A stretch of DNA of 64,000 nt from contig NZ_AP023027.1 of assembly GCF_014467075.1 (NCBI RefSeq), forward strand, positions 2,607,501 through 2,671,500, in the 5' to 3' direction. The notes beneath the pieces were generated by a model, which had not been told where the DNA came from, did not search any database, and worked only from the letters and a program-made list of their open reading frames with translations. How positions within the stretch are numbered: position 1 is the stretch's first letter; every line of letters begins with the position of its first letter. Shown here one piece after another: positions 44,911 through 55,265 of the stretch. The translations under genes were made by a program, and so were the position numbers. The stretch comes from Anaerostipes caccae L1-92. Lineage in GTDB: Bacteria; Bacillota; Clostridia; Lachnospirales; Lachnospiraceae.

Positions 44911-46085
44911 GATTCTTTTCCCTCTCTTTCTCTTCTGTCAAGTTCTTCTTTTATCTGTTCTTCTTCCTTCTCACTGTTTATCGTCAGCATCTCGATCCTT
45001 CGCTGGAAGAATGCAATCTTCCGGTCAAAGATCCCCAGCTTATATAGATTATACACAAAGATACCCAGAATTAAAGCAAGAAGCATGCCTCCAATGCCCG
45101 AGAGCTTTAAGCCGATATAAATCAAAAACAAAGTGGCAAGGGGTGAAATCCCCATACTGTCTCCCATCATCTTAGGCTGAAGCACCTGTTTGGTCACAAG
45201 ACAGATCACATAGATGATCAGCAGTATAATGGCGGTCTTAATATCTCCTGTGAGGATCTTGTAGAGTGCCCAAGGGATGATCGCCGTCCCGGTCCCAAGA
45301 ATCGGCAGCACATCAAGAATCGCGATCACAACGGCCAGGAAAAATGCATAGCTGATCCCCGCAAGGATAAAGCCGATCCAGAGAATCGCAACTATGATGA
45401 CCATGATCTTTACCTGTGCCCAGCAGTAGCTTGCCAAAACTCCCAGTGTATTGTGGTAAAAGATACCGATCTTATGACGGACCATCTTTGGAACGTGCTT
45501 TTCATATCCCTGCACAATCTTATCCTTATCCACGATAAACAAATATGAGGCAAAGAACATAACCACCGTTCCGATAAATCCGCTGGTCATGCCTTTGGCC
45601 ACATTGCCGGAATGTTCCATGCCGTAATTCCCGATGGCACTCACTGCCTTGTCCAGCACCTTGTCCGTGGAACCGAGCATCGTATCAAACTTTACTCCCA
45701 TTCCATATGGCAGAGAATCCAGAAGGTGCACTGCCTGTTCTTTCAGATTCATCAGCTGTGTCTGGACCGTCTCCCTCAGATCCGGAAGATTGGCCGCAAA
45801 GCCCACGATCTGGGCGGCCAGCTGGCTGACAATAAATGAGATCAGTGCGATCAGGCCTGCAATCACCGCAATAATGATCAGTGCCGAGCCGAATCTCTTC
45901 GGAAGACTGATCTTGTCTTCCAAAAACGCAATCACCGGATGGGCCAGCATCGCCACAATCCAAGCAGCCACAAAGGGCCATAAGAATCCGATGCACTTAG
46001 GCAGGACAAAGATCAGAAGAAAGGCCCCTCCCGCGATCACTATAAGTTCCATGAATATTTCCAGATATATTTCCCAACGTCTCAT
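44907..46085 (-). CDS. AI-2E family transporter (YtvI-like)
   Basis: A 392-residue membrane protein of the AI-2E/PerM family, with about seven hydrophobic helices and the family segment LDVLPILGTGTAIIPWALY. The C-terminus is charged (RREREGKES). Members such as YtvI are linked to sporulation; the substrate is unknown. It is co-transcribed with thyA and folA by overlap. Confidence 0.82.
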   Translation of the reverse strand: MRRWEIYLEIFMELIVIAGGAFLLIFVLPKCIGFLWPFVAAWIVAMLAHPVIAFLEDKISLPKRFGSALIIIAVIAGLIALISFIVSQLAAQIVGFAANLPDLRETVQTQLMNLKEQAVHLLDSLPYGMGVKFDTMLGSTDKVLDKAVSAIGNYGMEHSGNVAKGMTSGFIGTVVMFFASYLFIVDKDKIVQGYEKHVPKMVRHKIGIFYHNTLGVLASYCWAQVKIMVIIVAILWIGFILAGISYAFFLAVVIAILDVLPILGTGTAIIPWALYKILTGDIKTAIILLIIYVICLVTKQVLQPKMMGDSMGISPLATLFLIYIGLKLSGIGGMLLALILGIFVYNLYKLGIFDRKIAFFQRRIEMLTINSEKEEEQIKEELDRREREGKES

Positions 46086-46171
46086 CTTTCATCACCCCAG
46101 CTTTTTAATTATTTACATTATAAAGTAACGTTCTCCGGATGACAAGGTCACAGTCCCTCCGGATGTAAAAT

Positions 46172-47044
46172 TCACACTTTCGACATAAATACATTCTGCC
46201 CTTTTTCATAATAGTAAATCCGGTCAGACAATATCTCACCGTCATCCACCACGGTACGGTTTACTTCTTTCACCAGTTCCGAGAGGGCCGCAGGATCACT
46301 TCCTTCCTTTTCAGGCACAAGCAGAACCTCATGGATACTGCTGGGAAGAATATAAAATCCACCTTTAATCTGATCGGAAAAACTGTCGAGAATTCCTTCA
46401 TAGAGGACAGTTCCCGCACCATTGAGTCCCTCTTCATTGGTCAGGACAAACAGCTCTCCTGCCGCATCCATCTGAGGAAATAACTCCTCCATAGGCCGGA
46501 GCAGGGGCGGAAAAACTCTCTTTGTATTTGCTTTTGCATCTTTCATGAGCTGATCCTTTGTGATGCCCCATAAGTCAAGATCCTGATTGCGGATCAGAGC
46601 ACTGGCCATCCCATTCTTGTCATGGTGGGCAAACCACCGGTAAGTCACGGCCAGATCCTCGATTCTCTCACAGGGACAGTCCTTTAACTGTTCTTTGTTC
46701 TTCTCATAATTTACAAGACGGAAAAACAGCAGATCCCTCATGTGGCTGTAATCCCTGTAAAGGGAAGCATCGATCGGACTGTCTGCCCTGCTGTCCTCAT
46801 AGACCGCACCTATCCTGCATAGGATCTCTCCCAGGTCTGCTCCCTCCCGGTAGTCCTCATAATAGGAATCTAAATAAATGATAGGCTGGCAGACTTCTTC
46901 TCCTTTTCCGATACAGAGGCCGTTTAAACTGATGTTATTGTTCTTTGTCACCTGCCGGATGGAGGCCTGCTTTTCCTCCGGGTCCTTCACATACTCCAGT
47001 ATGTGTTCTTCTACATAAGTTAAAAACTCTGGTCTGGTCAACAT
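46172..47044 (-). CDS. DUF5688 family protein
   Basis: A 290-residue protein of a family seen mainly in Lachnospiraceae (DUF5688), function unknown. Features seen: N-terminal KNNNISLNGLCIGKG and YYEDYREGADLGEIL, and LVPEKEGSDPAALSELVKEVN near the C-terminus. No signal peptide or membrane segment. ATG at 47044. Confidence 0.7.
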   Translation of the reverse strand: MLTRPEFLTYVEEHILEYVKDPEEKQASIRQVTKNNNISLNGLCIGKGEEVCQPIIYLDSYYEDYREGADLGEILCRIGAVYEDSRADSPIDASLYRDYSHMRDLLFFRLVNYEKNKEQLKDCPCERIEDLAVTYRWFAHHDKNGMASALIRNQDLDLWGITKDQLMKDAKANTKRVFPPLLRPMEELFPQMDAAGELFVLTNEEGLNGAGTVLYEGILDSFSDQIKGGFYILPSSIHEVLLVPEKEGSDPAALSELVKEVNRTVVDDGEILSDRIYYYEKGQNVFMSKV

Positions 47045-47149
47045 AACCGTCTCCTTCCTTGCTGAAACGGAAGTCTACGTCATACCCCTCCCCGTATATT
47101 CCATATTTTAGAAATAATTACATTATTATCTTAACTCAAAGTTTTTAAA

Positions 47150-47192
47150 AAAGCAAGCAGTACCGGGAAATTTTCCGTGACCTGCCTGCTTT
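47150..47192 (-). terminator. Terminator after hisC
   Basis: AAAGCA-GCAG on one arm pairs with CTGC-TGCTTT on the other; on the minus strand it is followed by TTTTTTAAAAAC. It lies just after the hisC stop at 47196. Confidence 0.75.
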
Positions 47193-47195
47193 ATC

Positions 47196-48248
47196 CTATG
47201 GCCTTATTTGTTTTTTCAAAAACTTCACCAGAGTCTGCATCTCATCATCTGTGCCGATCGTAATTCTTAAATAATTGTCAATTCTGGGCTTGTCAAAATA
47301 CCGGACATATATTTTTTCTCTCTTTGCTGCTTCGAATAATTCTTTGGCCGGAATAGATTCGTGTGATGCAAAGACAAAATTTGCCTTGGAATCCGCAAAT
47401 GCAAATCCCAGATTTCTAAGTTCCTCCTGAAACCATTCTCTGGTATTTATAATCTTTTCTCTTGTCTTTTGGAAATATTTTTCATCCTCGATCGCCGCCT
47501 TCCCCATAACAATGGCCGGCTCGTTCATCGTGTAAGAATTAAAGGAATACTTCACATCGTTCATAGCCTTGATCAGCTCTTTATTTCCCATGGCATATCC
47601 TATCCTGAGCCCAGCAAGAGAGCGGGATTTAGAGTATGTCTGTACGACCAGCAGATTATCATATTCAGGGATAAGGCTTCTCGCGCTCTCACCCCCAAAG
47701 TCGATGTAAGCCTCGTCCACGATCACAAGAACATCTCTGTTATGATCTAAAATATCCCTGACTGTCTCCAATTCTAAAAGAGCCCCTGTCGGCGCATTGG
47801 GATTCGGAAAGATCACTCCCCCGTTTTCTCCGTAATAATCTCCGGCATGTATGCCGAACTCTTCATCCAATGCTTTGGTCTCATACGGGATCTGAAACAG
47901 GCCGGCCCAGACATCATAAAAAGAATAGGTAATGTCCGGGAAAAACACCGGCTTTCCGGAATTAAAAAATGTCAGAAAAGCGATGGCTAAAACGTCATCT
48001 GAGCCGACTCCGACGAAGACTTCGTCCCGATTCAGACCGTAGTAGGAACTGATCGCTTCTGTGAGATCCGCCGCTGCCGGGTCCGGATATTTTCTCAGAT
48101 GTTTAATATGGTTCATCGCTTCTAAAACTTTCGGAGAAGGAGGATATGGATTCTCATTGGTATTCAGCTTGATCACACCGTCCTCTTTCGGCTGTTCTCC
48201 CGGGGTATACGGGACTACATTTCTTATATTATCTCTCCAAGATTTCAT
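47196..48248 (-). CDS. hisC: Histidinol-phosphate aminotransferase-like (HisC)
   Basis: A class I/II PLP aminotransferase, 350 residues. Motifs are FPNPNAPTGALL and the PLP-lysine block YSKSRSLAGLRIGYAM. The ATG at 48248 begins 1 bp after the previous stop and follows AAGGAGAATTAA. No other his genes are near, so the physiological substrate may be another amino acid, for example phenylalanine. Confidence 0.85.
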   Translation of the reverse strand: MKSWRDNIRNVVPYTPGEQPKEDGVIKLNTNENPYPPSPKVLEAMNHIKHLRKYPDPAAADLTEAISSYYGLNRDEVFVGVGSDDVLAIAFLTFFNSGKPVFFPDITYSFYDVWAGLFQIPYETKALDEEFGIHAGDYYGENGGVIFPNPNAPTGALLELETVRDILDHNRDVLVIVDEAYIDFGGESARSLIPEYDNLLVVQTYSKSRSLAGLRIGYAMGNKELIKAMNDVKYSFNSYTMNEPAIVMGKAAIEDEKYFQKTREKIINTREWFQEELRNLGFAFADSKANFVFASHESIPAKELFEAAKREKIYVRYFDKPRIDNYLRITIGTDDEMQTLVKFLKKQIRP

Positions 48249-48249
48249 T

Positions 48250-49443
48250 TTAATTCTCCTTGTATTCATCGATCAGTTTCTGAAACAGGGGCAGCGCCTT
48301 CTCAATCCTTTCCGTAGGTACACAGTAGGAAATCCGTACATAACCCGGACATCCAAAGCTGTCCCCCGGAACCATCAGCAGGTCATACTTCTTTGCCCGC
48401 TCACAAAATGCGTTGGCGTCCGGTTCCAAAGCCTTGGGGAACAGGTAAAATGCCCCTCCCGGCTCCACACACTCGTAGCCCATATCCGTCAAGGCATTAT
48501 AAAATAAGTCTTTGTTTGCCTGATATACGGACAGGTCTGCCGTGAGATCAGCACAGTCGCCGACTACCTTCTGATATAAAGCGGGCACACTCACATAAGA
48601 AAGCAGCCTTCCTGAAGCGATAAACACGGGCAGAAGATCCGCATAATCTTCCGCCTCACACGGTGCGATGATATAGCCGATCCTCTCTCCGGGAATAGAA
48701 AGGGATTTGCTGAAAGAATAACAGACTAATGTGTTGTCATAATATTTCGGAACGTGGGGAAGTTCTATTCCGTCATAGACGATCTCCCTGTATGGTTCGT
48801 CGGATATGATATAAATGCTGTGGCCTGTCTCTTTCTGCTTCTCTGTGAGAAGCTCCGCAAGCCTCTGAATCGTCTCCCTGGAATAAACGGCTCCGGAAGG
48901 ATTGTTCGGAGAATTGATCAGCACAGCCTTGGTGTGCACATTGATGGCAGACTTAAGCCTTTCAAAATCAATCTGGAATGTCTCAGTCTCAGCCGGAATC
49001 ACGGTAAGCTTACATCCGGCTCCCTCGGCATATACCTGGTATTCGGGGAAATAAGGCGCAAAGGTGATGATCTCATCCTCCGGCCCGTCCACCAGACTTT
49101 TAAAACAAATGCCCACAGCCGCCGCAGCGCCAATCGTCATGAAAATATTATCCGCGCTGTAAGCCGTGTCAAACCTTTTGTTCAGTGACTTTGCCACTGC
49201 ATCCCTTACCTCAAATATGCCCGCATTGCTTGTATATCCATGGACTGCCACCGGATCGCCGCTCTCTATGTACTTCATGGCCGTCTCATCCACTTCCTTC
49301 GGGGCAGGAACCGATGGGTTTCCTATGCTGAAATCGAATACGTTTTCAGCTCCTACTTCTTTTGCCCTCTCCATGCCGAATTCAAAAATATCCCGGATCA
49401 CGGAGTGCTGCTTCGATAACTCTAATACTTTTTTTGATAACAT
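48250..49443 (-). CDS. PLP-dependent aminotransferase (AspC/AspB-like)
   Basis: A 397-residue class I aminotransferase. FDFSIGNPSVPAP at the N-terminus, SPNNPSGAVYSR and the lysine block YSFSKSLSIPGERIGY are typical. It directly precedes hisC with 1 bp between them. Whether it transaminates aspartate is not decidable from sequence. The ATG at 49443 is preferred over an upstream GTG. Confidence 0.85.
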   Translation of the reverse strand: MLSKKVLELSKQHSVIRDIFEFGMERAKEVGAENVFDFSIGNPSVPAPKEVDETAMKYIESGDPVAVHGYTSNAGIFEVRDAVAKSLNKRFDTAYSADNIFMTIGAAAAVGICFKSLVDGPEDEIITFAPYFPEYQVYAEGAGCKLTVIPAETETFQIDFERLKSAINVHTKAVLINSPNNPSGAVYSRETIQRLAELLTEKQKETGHSIYIISDEPYREIVYDGIELPHVPKYYDNTLVCYSFSKSLSIPGERIGYIIAPCEAEDYADLLPVFIASGRLLSYVSVPALYQKVVGDCADLTADLSVYQANKDLFYNALTDMGYECVEPGGAFYLFPKALEPDANAFCERAKKYDLLMVPGDSFGCPGYVRISYCVPTERIEKALPLFQKLIDEYKEN

Positions 49444-49474
49444 AAATCCCACTCTTTCTTTCGTATGTTCACAA

Positions 49475-49508
49475 AAAGGCAGTACGCATCATCAGCCGTA
49501 CCGCCTTT
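49475..49508 (-). terminator. Terminator after dapB
   Basis: GGCGGTACG / CGTACTGCC hairpin followed on the minus strand by TTTTTGTG. It separates dapB from the aminotransferase pair. Confidence 0.75.
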
Positions 49509-49523
49509 GGTTTCAAACAATAT

Positions 49524-50279
49524 TTAACCGATCACGTCGCTCATATCATACATGCCGGCCGGTTTGCCCGCCAGGTAGATAGCCGCGCTGACTGCCCCTT
49601 TTCCAAAGATTGCTTTGGAGTAGGCCGTGTGATGAAATTCAATGACTTCATCCTGTCCGGCAAAGATCACATCGTGCTGTCCGACTATGGTCCCTCCGCG
49701 GACCGCCGAAATGCCGATCTCTTTTTTCGGACGCCTGATCCTTCTCTGGCTTCGGTCATAAACATACTCATACTCGTTGTGAAGCGCTTCATTGACTGCG
49801 TCTGCCAGCGCAAGGGCAGTTCCTGACGGTGCGTCTACTTTCAGTTTATGGTGCTTCTCTACGATATCAATATCAAAATCCGCATCTGCCAGCACCTTTG
49901 CTGCCGTATTCACAAGCTTTAATAAAACATTAACCCCAAGAGACATGTTGGCAGACCTTAAAATTGCGGTCTTTTTGCTTGTCTCCTCGACTTTTTTTAA
50001 CTGTTCTTCACTCAGACCCGTCGTACATAAGACAAGCGGTATCTGCTTTTCAGCCACATAGCTTAACAGCCGGTCCGTGGCTTTGGATGAGGAAAAATCA
50101 ATGATTACATCGACATCCACATTGCAGTCTTCCAGATTTTTAAATACCGGATACGGATTGTGTCCGTCGTCTTTAAAGTCTATTCCCGCCGCCATGACCG
50201 CACTTTCGGATTCTTCGATGATCCCGCTGATCACCTGTCCCATAGCACCGTTGCAGCCGTGCATCATTACTTTTATCAT
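49524..50279 (-). CDS. dapB: 4-hydroxy-tetrahydrodipicolinate reductase
   Basis: The second step of the lysine/DAP pathway, NAD(P)H-dependent. 251 residues. The Rossmann start is VMMHGCNGAMGQVISGI, and EKHHKLKVDAPSGTALALAD is the catalytic block. It lies 12 bp after dapA. Confidence 0.95.
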   Translation of the reverse strand: MIKVMMHGCNGAMGQVISGIIEESESAVMAAGIDFKDDGHNPYPVFKNLEDCNVDVDVIIDFSSSKATDRLLSYVAEKQIPLVLCTTGLSEEQLKKVEETSKKTAILRSANMSLGVNVLLKLVNTAAKVLADADFDIDIVEKHHKLKVDAPSGTALALADAVNEALHNEYEYVYDRSQRRIRRPKKEIGISAVRGGTIVGQHDVIFAGQDEVIEFHHTAYSKAIFGKGAVSAAIYLAGKPAGMYDMSDVIG

Positions 50280-50291
50280 TTGTGCCGCTCC

Positions 50292-51176
50292 TTAAAGAAT
50301 TCCTACATTTTTCATAGATTCGATGAGTTCCTGTGCGTGATCTTCTTCCATCTCTGTGAGAGGCCTTCTCACTGCGTTGGCTCCGAATCCCAGCTCTGCC
50401 ATAGCTCTTTTTACAGGGATTGGGTTTACTTCACAGAACAGTTTATGGATCACGTCCATATACTTCATCTGAAGTTCCTGGCTGCCCTTTACGTCTCCGT
50501 TTAAGAACTTCATGACCATATCATGGGTCTCCTGCGGTGCGATGTTGGACAAAACAGAGATCACACCCTTACCTCCGAGAGATAAGACCGGAAGGATCTG
50601 GTCGTCATTTCCGGAATACATGTCAAGTTCTCCGTCTGTCAGATAGAGGGCATCCGCAACCTGTGAAAGATTGCCGCTGGCTTCCTTCATACCTACAATG
50701 TTCTCCACTGATTTGAAGATCTTTGCCGTCGTCTCAGGCTGAATGTTCACTCCGGTCCTTCCCGGGATATTATACATAATGATAGGAATGTTTACAGAAT
50801 TACCTATGCTCGTGTAATACTCGACCAATCCTGCCTGTGTGGCTTTGTTATAGTATGGAGTTACAACTAAAAGCCCGTCGCTTCCGACTCTCTCCGACTC
50901 CCTGGCGAGATAAAGGGCTTCGTCTGTGCAATTAGCACCTGCCCCGGCAATGACCGGAACCCGTTTGTTGACACAGGAAACACATGCGGCAACGACCTCG
51001 ATCTGCTCCTTGTGAGACATCGTAGAAGCTTCCCCTGTGGTCCCGCAGATGATGATGCTGTCGGTGCCGTGATTAATCTGATCGTCAATGACCCTCTCAA
51101 GCTGGTCATAGTCTACTGATAAGTCTTCTTTCATCGGCGTGATCAATGCAACGCCGGCTCCGGTAAATATAGCCAT
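50292..51176 (-). CDS. dapA: 4-hydroxy-tetrahydrodipicolinate synthase
   Basis: Condenses pyruvate with aspartate semialdehyde. 294 residues. Features: CGTTGEASTMSHKE, MYNIPGRTGVNI, and the Schiff-base lysine in VGMKEASGN. The ATG at 51176 follows AGGAGGAATGTAT; an upstream ATG at 51182 is less well placed. Together with DapL at 4.4 kb it gives a complete aminotransferase-type DAP route. Confidence 0.95.
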   Translation of the reverse strand: MAIFTGAGVALITPMKEDLSVDYDQLERVIDDQINHGTDSIIICGTTGEASTMSHKEQIEVVAACVSCVNKRVPVIAGAGANCTDEALYLARESERVGSDGLLVVTPYYNKATQAGLVEYYTSIGNSVNIPIIMYNIPGRTGVNIQPETTAKIFKSVENIVGMKEASGNLSQVADALYLTDGELDMYSGNDDQILPVLSLGGKGVISVLSNIAPQETHDMVMKFLNGDVKGSQELQMKYMDVIHKLFCEVNPIPVKRAMAELGFGANAVRRPLTEMEEDHAQELIESMKNVGIL

Positions 51177-51205
51177 ATACATTCCTCCTAATCTCTTATG
51201 TAATC

Positions 51206-51694
51206 TTATGATTCTTTAATTGTGTTAATGCAGTAGATGTCATCCACCCAGTCCTTCAAAGAATCAGGCAGTCTTCTTCCTGTCATAATGACTTCCAGTT
51301 CCTCGTCCCTTCCGGAGACCAGGGCTACCAGTTCCTCCTCAGAAAGAAGTCCAAGATCTAAAAGTCCGAGTACCTCATCAAGCACTAAGACATCGCACTG
51401 TCTGGTGTCAATGACCTTCTTCGTATAACAGAGGCCGTTGCCGATGAAATGCTCCTGCTCTTTCTTCTGTTCAGGTGTCAGATCCATATAGTGCTGTTCA
51501 TACTTCTCAAAACTGAACAGCTGAATCTCTGGTTCCAGGCGTCTTATAAAGCTGATCTCCTCCGTGTCTTTTCCTTTCAGGAATTGAACAATAATGACTT
51601 GCTTCCCCTGTCCTGCTGCTTTGATGCAGTGGCCTAAGGCCGACGATGTCTTCCCTTTGCCCTGGCCGCAGTAAACTTCCACTCGTCCTTTCAT
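51206..51694 (-). CDS. cobO: Cob(I)alamin adenosyltransferase, CobO/BtuR family
   Basis: Adenosylates corrinoids to the B12 coenzyme form. 162 residues. The P-loop is GQGKGKTSSALG at the N-terminus, and a DVLVLDEVLGLL segment is the Walker B. No other cobalamin genes are near, so it likely acts on salvaged corrinoid. Confidence 0.85.
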   Translation of the reverse strand: MKGRVEVYCGQGKGKTSSALGHCIKAAGQGKQVIIVQFLKGKDTEEISFIRRLEPEIQLFSFEKYEQHYMDLTPEQKKEQEHFIGNGLCYTKKVIDTRQCDVLVLDEVLGLLDLGLLSEEELVALVSGRDEELEVIMTGRRLPDSLKDWVDDIYCINTIKES

Positions 51695-51815
51695 CTTTTC
51701 ACCTCAAAGAATCTTCCTTTAGTAATATCGCTTTATTATATCACCATTCCGGCAAAAAATCCATACTTTATCTATCGCGCTGATTTCCCTGTCATGTCCT
51801 GTAAAACAGGGAGTT

Positions 51816-52451
51816 TTACTCTTCTTCCGGGACCTTCATTTCCAGTTTGTTCACAGAAACTTCATATGCAGTCCTCTTTACGACTTCAAATTCACTGATC
51901 CGCTTCTGGTACTCACGGCTCTGAATCCTTCCCACAAGTTCAATCCTGGCGCCGATTTCTAAACTCCCCGCAAATCTGGCATTCCTTCCCCAACAGATAC
52001 AAGGGATATAATCGGATTTCCCGTAAGAACGGTTCACAGCCAGCAGGATGTCACAGATCTCTCTTCCGAGGGGTGTCATCCGGTAAACCGGCTGCTTACA
52101 TATAAACCCGTCCAGCTGGATCTGGTTCGGCTTCACGTCTTCCATGGAATCTAGGAATTCCAAATCCCTTACGAAGACGGATAAAATCAAATGGTTATGG
52201 TTTTCTTCATGTTTGTTATACGACCGGAACTGACCGAAAGCCCTGAGATATTTGCCCCGGCAGTCCTTTGTAACGTCCACTAAACGTTCGGAAATCATCA
52301 ATGGTATTTCATCAGTCGCTTCGCTTAACCTGTTTACTAAAAGTTTGACCATATAAAAACCTTCGCCAAAAATCTCATGGCTGTATTCAAAGGTGGATAT
52401 AATCTCGCCCGCTACCTCCACTTGATTATTATTGATTCCTTTTTCTGTCAT
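51816..52451 (-). CDS. Putative single-stranded DNA-binding (OB-fold) protein
   Basis: 211 residues with two OB-like halves: one from VEVAGEIISTFEYSHE to FVRDLEFLD (about 10-100), and one from IQLDGFICKQPVYR through GARIELVGRIQSREY (about 105-190). The second matches SSB. No glycine-rich tail is present. It starts at 52451 after AAGGGAGAAAAAGT. It could be a secondary SSB used in DNA repair. Confidence 0.65.
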   Translation of the reverse strand: MTEKGINNNQVEVAGEIISTFEYSHEIFGEGFYMVKLLVNRLSEATDEIPLMISERLVDVTKDCRGKYLRAFGQFRSYNKHEENHNHLILSVFVRDLEFLDSMEDVKPNQIQLDGFICKQPVYRMTPLGREICDILLAVNRSYGKSDYIPCICWGRNARFAGSLEIGARIELVGRIQSREYQKRISEFEVVKRTAYEVSVNKLEMKVPEEE

Positions 52452-52556
52452 ACTTTTTCTCCCTTCTTGTATCAATTCGTGTACTATACAGAGTATTCTA
52501 AACTGACAACAATTAGAAGAAAAATCCTTCGACAAAATATTCGGAAGGTTTTGACA

Positions 52557-54383
52557 TTATTGTTTCTTATACGCCTGTCTTTTTCTCATCGTAGGGTCCA
52601 GAATTTTTTTTCGGATTCTGATATTTTCCGGAGTGATCTCCAGGAGTTCATCGGTGTCGATAAACTCTAAGGCCTGCTCCAGGCTTAAAATTTTCGGCGG
52701 CGAAAGCTTTAAAGCATCGTCGGAACCCGATGCACGGGTATTGGTGAGCTTTTTCGTTCTGCACACGTTCACCTCAACGTCCTCGGCTTTTCCGTTCTGC
52801 CCGATGACCATGCCGCTGTAAACCTTCTCTCCGGCTCCCACGAACAGCGTTCCTCTCTCCTGGGCCGCAAATAATCCGTAGGTCACAGTCTCCCCTGTTT
52901 CATACGCGATCAGGGAACCCTGCTTGCGGTATTGAATATCTCCCTTATAAGGTCCATAACCGTCGAATACTGTATTTAAAATGCCGTTTCCCTTGGTATC
53001 TGTCAAAAATTCTCCCCGGTATCCGATCAAACCTCTGGACGGAATAGAGAATTCAAGCCTTGAATAACCGCCTTTGGCAGAACTCATACCCTGAAGTTCA
53101 CCCTTTCTCTGGCTTAATTTATCGATGACGGCTCCGGCAAACTCTTCCGGCACGTCAACTACGGCGATCTCCATCGGTTCCAGCTTTTTGCCTTTCTCAT
53201 CTTCCTTATAGAGGACTTCCGCTTTACTCACTGCAAACTCATAACCCTCACGGCGCATGTTCTCGATCAGAACGGATAAATGGAGCTCTCCACGGCCGGA
53301 TACTTTATAACTGTCTGTGGTATCGCTTTCCTCTACCCTTAAACTGACATCCGTATTCAATTCACGGAACAGCCTGTCCCTTAAATGCCTGCTGGTGACA
53401 AACTTTCCTTCCTGTCCGGCCAAAGGACTGTCATTGACCATGAACTGCATAGCAATCGTAGGCTCTGAGATTTTCTGGAACGGGATCGCAGCCGGCTCAT
53501 CCATGTCACAGATCGTATCCCCGATATGAATGTCTGAAATTCCGGAAATGGCAACAATAGAACCGATGCCTGCCTCTTTCACATCCACTTTGTTAAGACC
53601 CTCGAATTCATATAACTTGGTGATGCGGACCTTTTGCTGTTTCTCTTCTTCATGGGCATTTACAACCATATACTCCTGGTTTACCTTGATAGAACCATTG
53701 TCCACTTTGCCGACTCCGATCCTTCCCACATATTCATTGTAGTCAATGGTACTGATCAATACCTGAGTCGGTTTCTCCGGATCTCCCTCCGGCGCCTCAA
53801 TGTGTTCAATGATAGTGTCGAACAGCGGCTTCATATCTTTCTTCTCATCGGAAAGATCGGCAACCGCATATCCGCCCTTTGCGGACGCGAAGACAAACGG
53901 ACAGTCCAGCTGCTTGTCGTCTGCGTCCAGTTCCATCAGTAATTCCAGTACTTCATCCACCACTTCATCAGGCCTTGCTTCCGGACGGTCTACTTTATTG
54001 ACACAGACGATCACAGACAAGTCCAATTCCAGCGCTTTTTTTAATACAAACTTTGTCTGTGGCATAGGGCCTTCAAAGGCGTCTACTACAAGAACCACTC
54101 CGTTTACCATCTTTAACACACGCTCTACTTCGCCGCCGAAGTCAGCATGTCCCGGAGTATCAATAATATTGATCTTTACATCGTTATAGCGCACGCCGGT
54201 ATTCTTTGACAAAATCGTGATACCGCGTTCCCTCTCAATATCGTTAGAGTCCATGACTCTTTCTTCTACTTCCTGATTTTCACGGAAGATACCGCTCTGT
54301 TTTAATAACTCATCCACCAATGTGGTCTTTCCATGATCTACATGGGCAATAATCGCAATATTTCTAATATCTTCTCTTACCAT
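52557..54383 (-). CDS. typA: Translational GTPase TypA/BipA
   Basis: A ribosome-associated GTPase. 608 residues. G1 is AHVDHGKTTLVDELL, G3 DTPGHADFGGEVER, G4 NKVDRPEARP. The C-terminal BipA domain includes GYRGEFLTDTKGNGIL. ATG at 54383. Confidence 0.96.
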   Translation of the reverse strand: MVREDIRNIAIIAHVDHGKTTLVDELLKQSGIFRENQEVEERVMDSNDIERERGITILSKNTGVRYNDVKINIIDTPGHADFGGEVERVLKMVNGVVLVVDAFEGPMPQTKFVLKKALELDLSVIVCVNKVDRPEARPDEVVDEVLELLMELDADDKQLDCPFVFASAKGGYAVADLSDEKKDMKPLFDTIIEHIEAPEGDPEKPTQVLISTIDYNEYVGRIGVGKVDNGSIKVNQEYMVVNAHEEEKQQKVRITKLYEFEGLNKVDVKEAGIGSIVAISGISDIHIGDTICDMDEPAAIPFQKISEPTIAMQFMVNDSPLAGQEGKFVTSRHLRDRLFRELNTDVSLRVEESDTTDSYKVSGRGELHLSVLIENMRREGYEFAVSKAEVLYKEDEKGKKLEPMEIAVVDVPEEFAGAVIDKLSQRKGELQGMSSAKGGYSRLEFSIPSRGLIGYRGEFLTDTKGNGILNTVFDGYGPYKGDIQYRKQGSLIAYETGETVTYGLFAAQERGTLFVGAGEKVYSGMVIGQNGKAEDVEVNVCRTKKLTNTRASGSDDALKLSPPKILSLEQALEFIDTDELLEITPENIRIRKKILDPTMRKRQAYKKQ

Positions 54384-54494
54384 CTTTTACTCACTTTCCT
54401 TTAAAAAACGTCAACTTTTGTAGTTTAGCACATTCAGATATAAGATTCAAATATTACTCTCATTGTTTCCCAATGTAATTCCCTCATTCATTCT

Positions 54495-55127
54495 TTATTT
54501 CGTTCCGAAAATACGATCGCCGGCATCGCCGAGTCCCGGCAGAATGTATCCGTTTTCATTTAATCCCCTGTCTATCTCCCCACAGTAGATCTGAATGTCA
54601 GGATGTGCCTCCGACAGGCGTTTTACTCCTTCAGGCGCTGCTATGATGGAGACAAACTTTATCTGCTTTCCGCCCTTTTTTTTCACAAACTGAACCGCCG
54701 CATCCGCAGATCCTCCGGTTGCCAGCATGGGATCTACGATCAGGATCATGCGCTGGTCGATCCCTTCCGGCAGTTTGCAGTAATATTCTTTGGGTTCCAG
54801 AGTCTCTTCGTCTCTGTACATACCCACATGTCCTACTTTAGCAGACGGCACCAGGGACAGAATCCCTCCGGTCATGCCGAGTCCTGCCCTGAGAATCGGG
54901 ACCAGAGCAAGCTTCTTTCCTTTAATAATCGGTGCCGTGGTTGTCTCCATCGGTGTCTTGATCTCGATTTCTTCCATCTCCAGATCCCTGAGCACCTCAT
55001 AACCCATGAGCATAGAAATTTCTTCCACCAGTGCCCTGAATTCCTTGGTCTTGCACGTTTCATCCCTTAACTGGGAAATCTTATGTTTGATTAACGGATG
55101 GCTAAAAACAGTTACATTTTCGTTCAT
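54495..55127 (-). CDS. upp: Uracil phosphoribosyltransferase
   Basis: Salvages uracil to UMP with PRPP. 210 residues. The N-terminus is [16 protein letters not shown] and the PRPP site is [15 protein letters not shown]. Followed within about 110 bp by the start of typA. Confidence 0.95.
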   Translation of the reverse strand: MNENVTVFSHPLIKHKISQLRDETCKTKEFRALVEEISMLMGYEVLRDLEMEEIEIKTPMETTTAPIIKGKKLALVPILRAGLGMTGGILSLVPSAKVGHVGMYRDEETLEPKEYYCKLPEGIDQRMILIVDPMLATGGSADAAVQFVKKKGGKQIKFVSIIAAPEGVKRLSEAHPDIQIYCGEIDRGLNENGYILPGLGDAGDRIFGTK

Positions 55128-55265
55128 AACAGTTTCCTTTCTGTATCTTCTGTAGTTTCTGATAAAAATTTTATCACAAACAGGCCCACATAGAAATCCT
55201 TTCTATTCTATTTCTATTATGGTATGATATTTTCACGAATATGCTAAGAAAGGAACCTGATCTTC

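Noticed and set aside
51785..51815. Hairpin TCCCTGT/ACAGGGA between cobO and the SSB gene
   Set aside because: The stem is short and the flanking T-run is weak, so it is not called a terminator.
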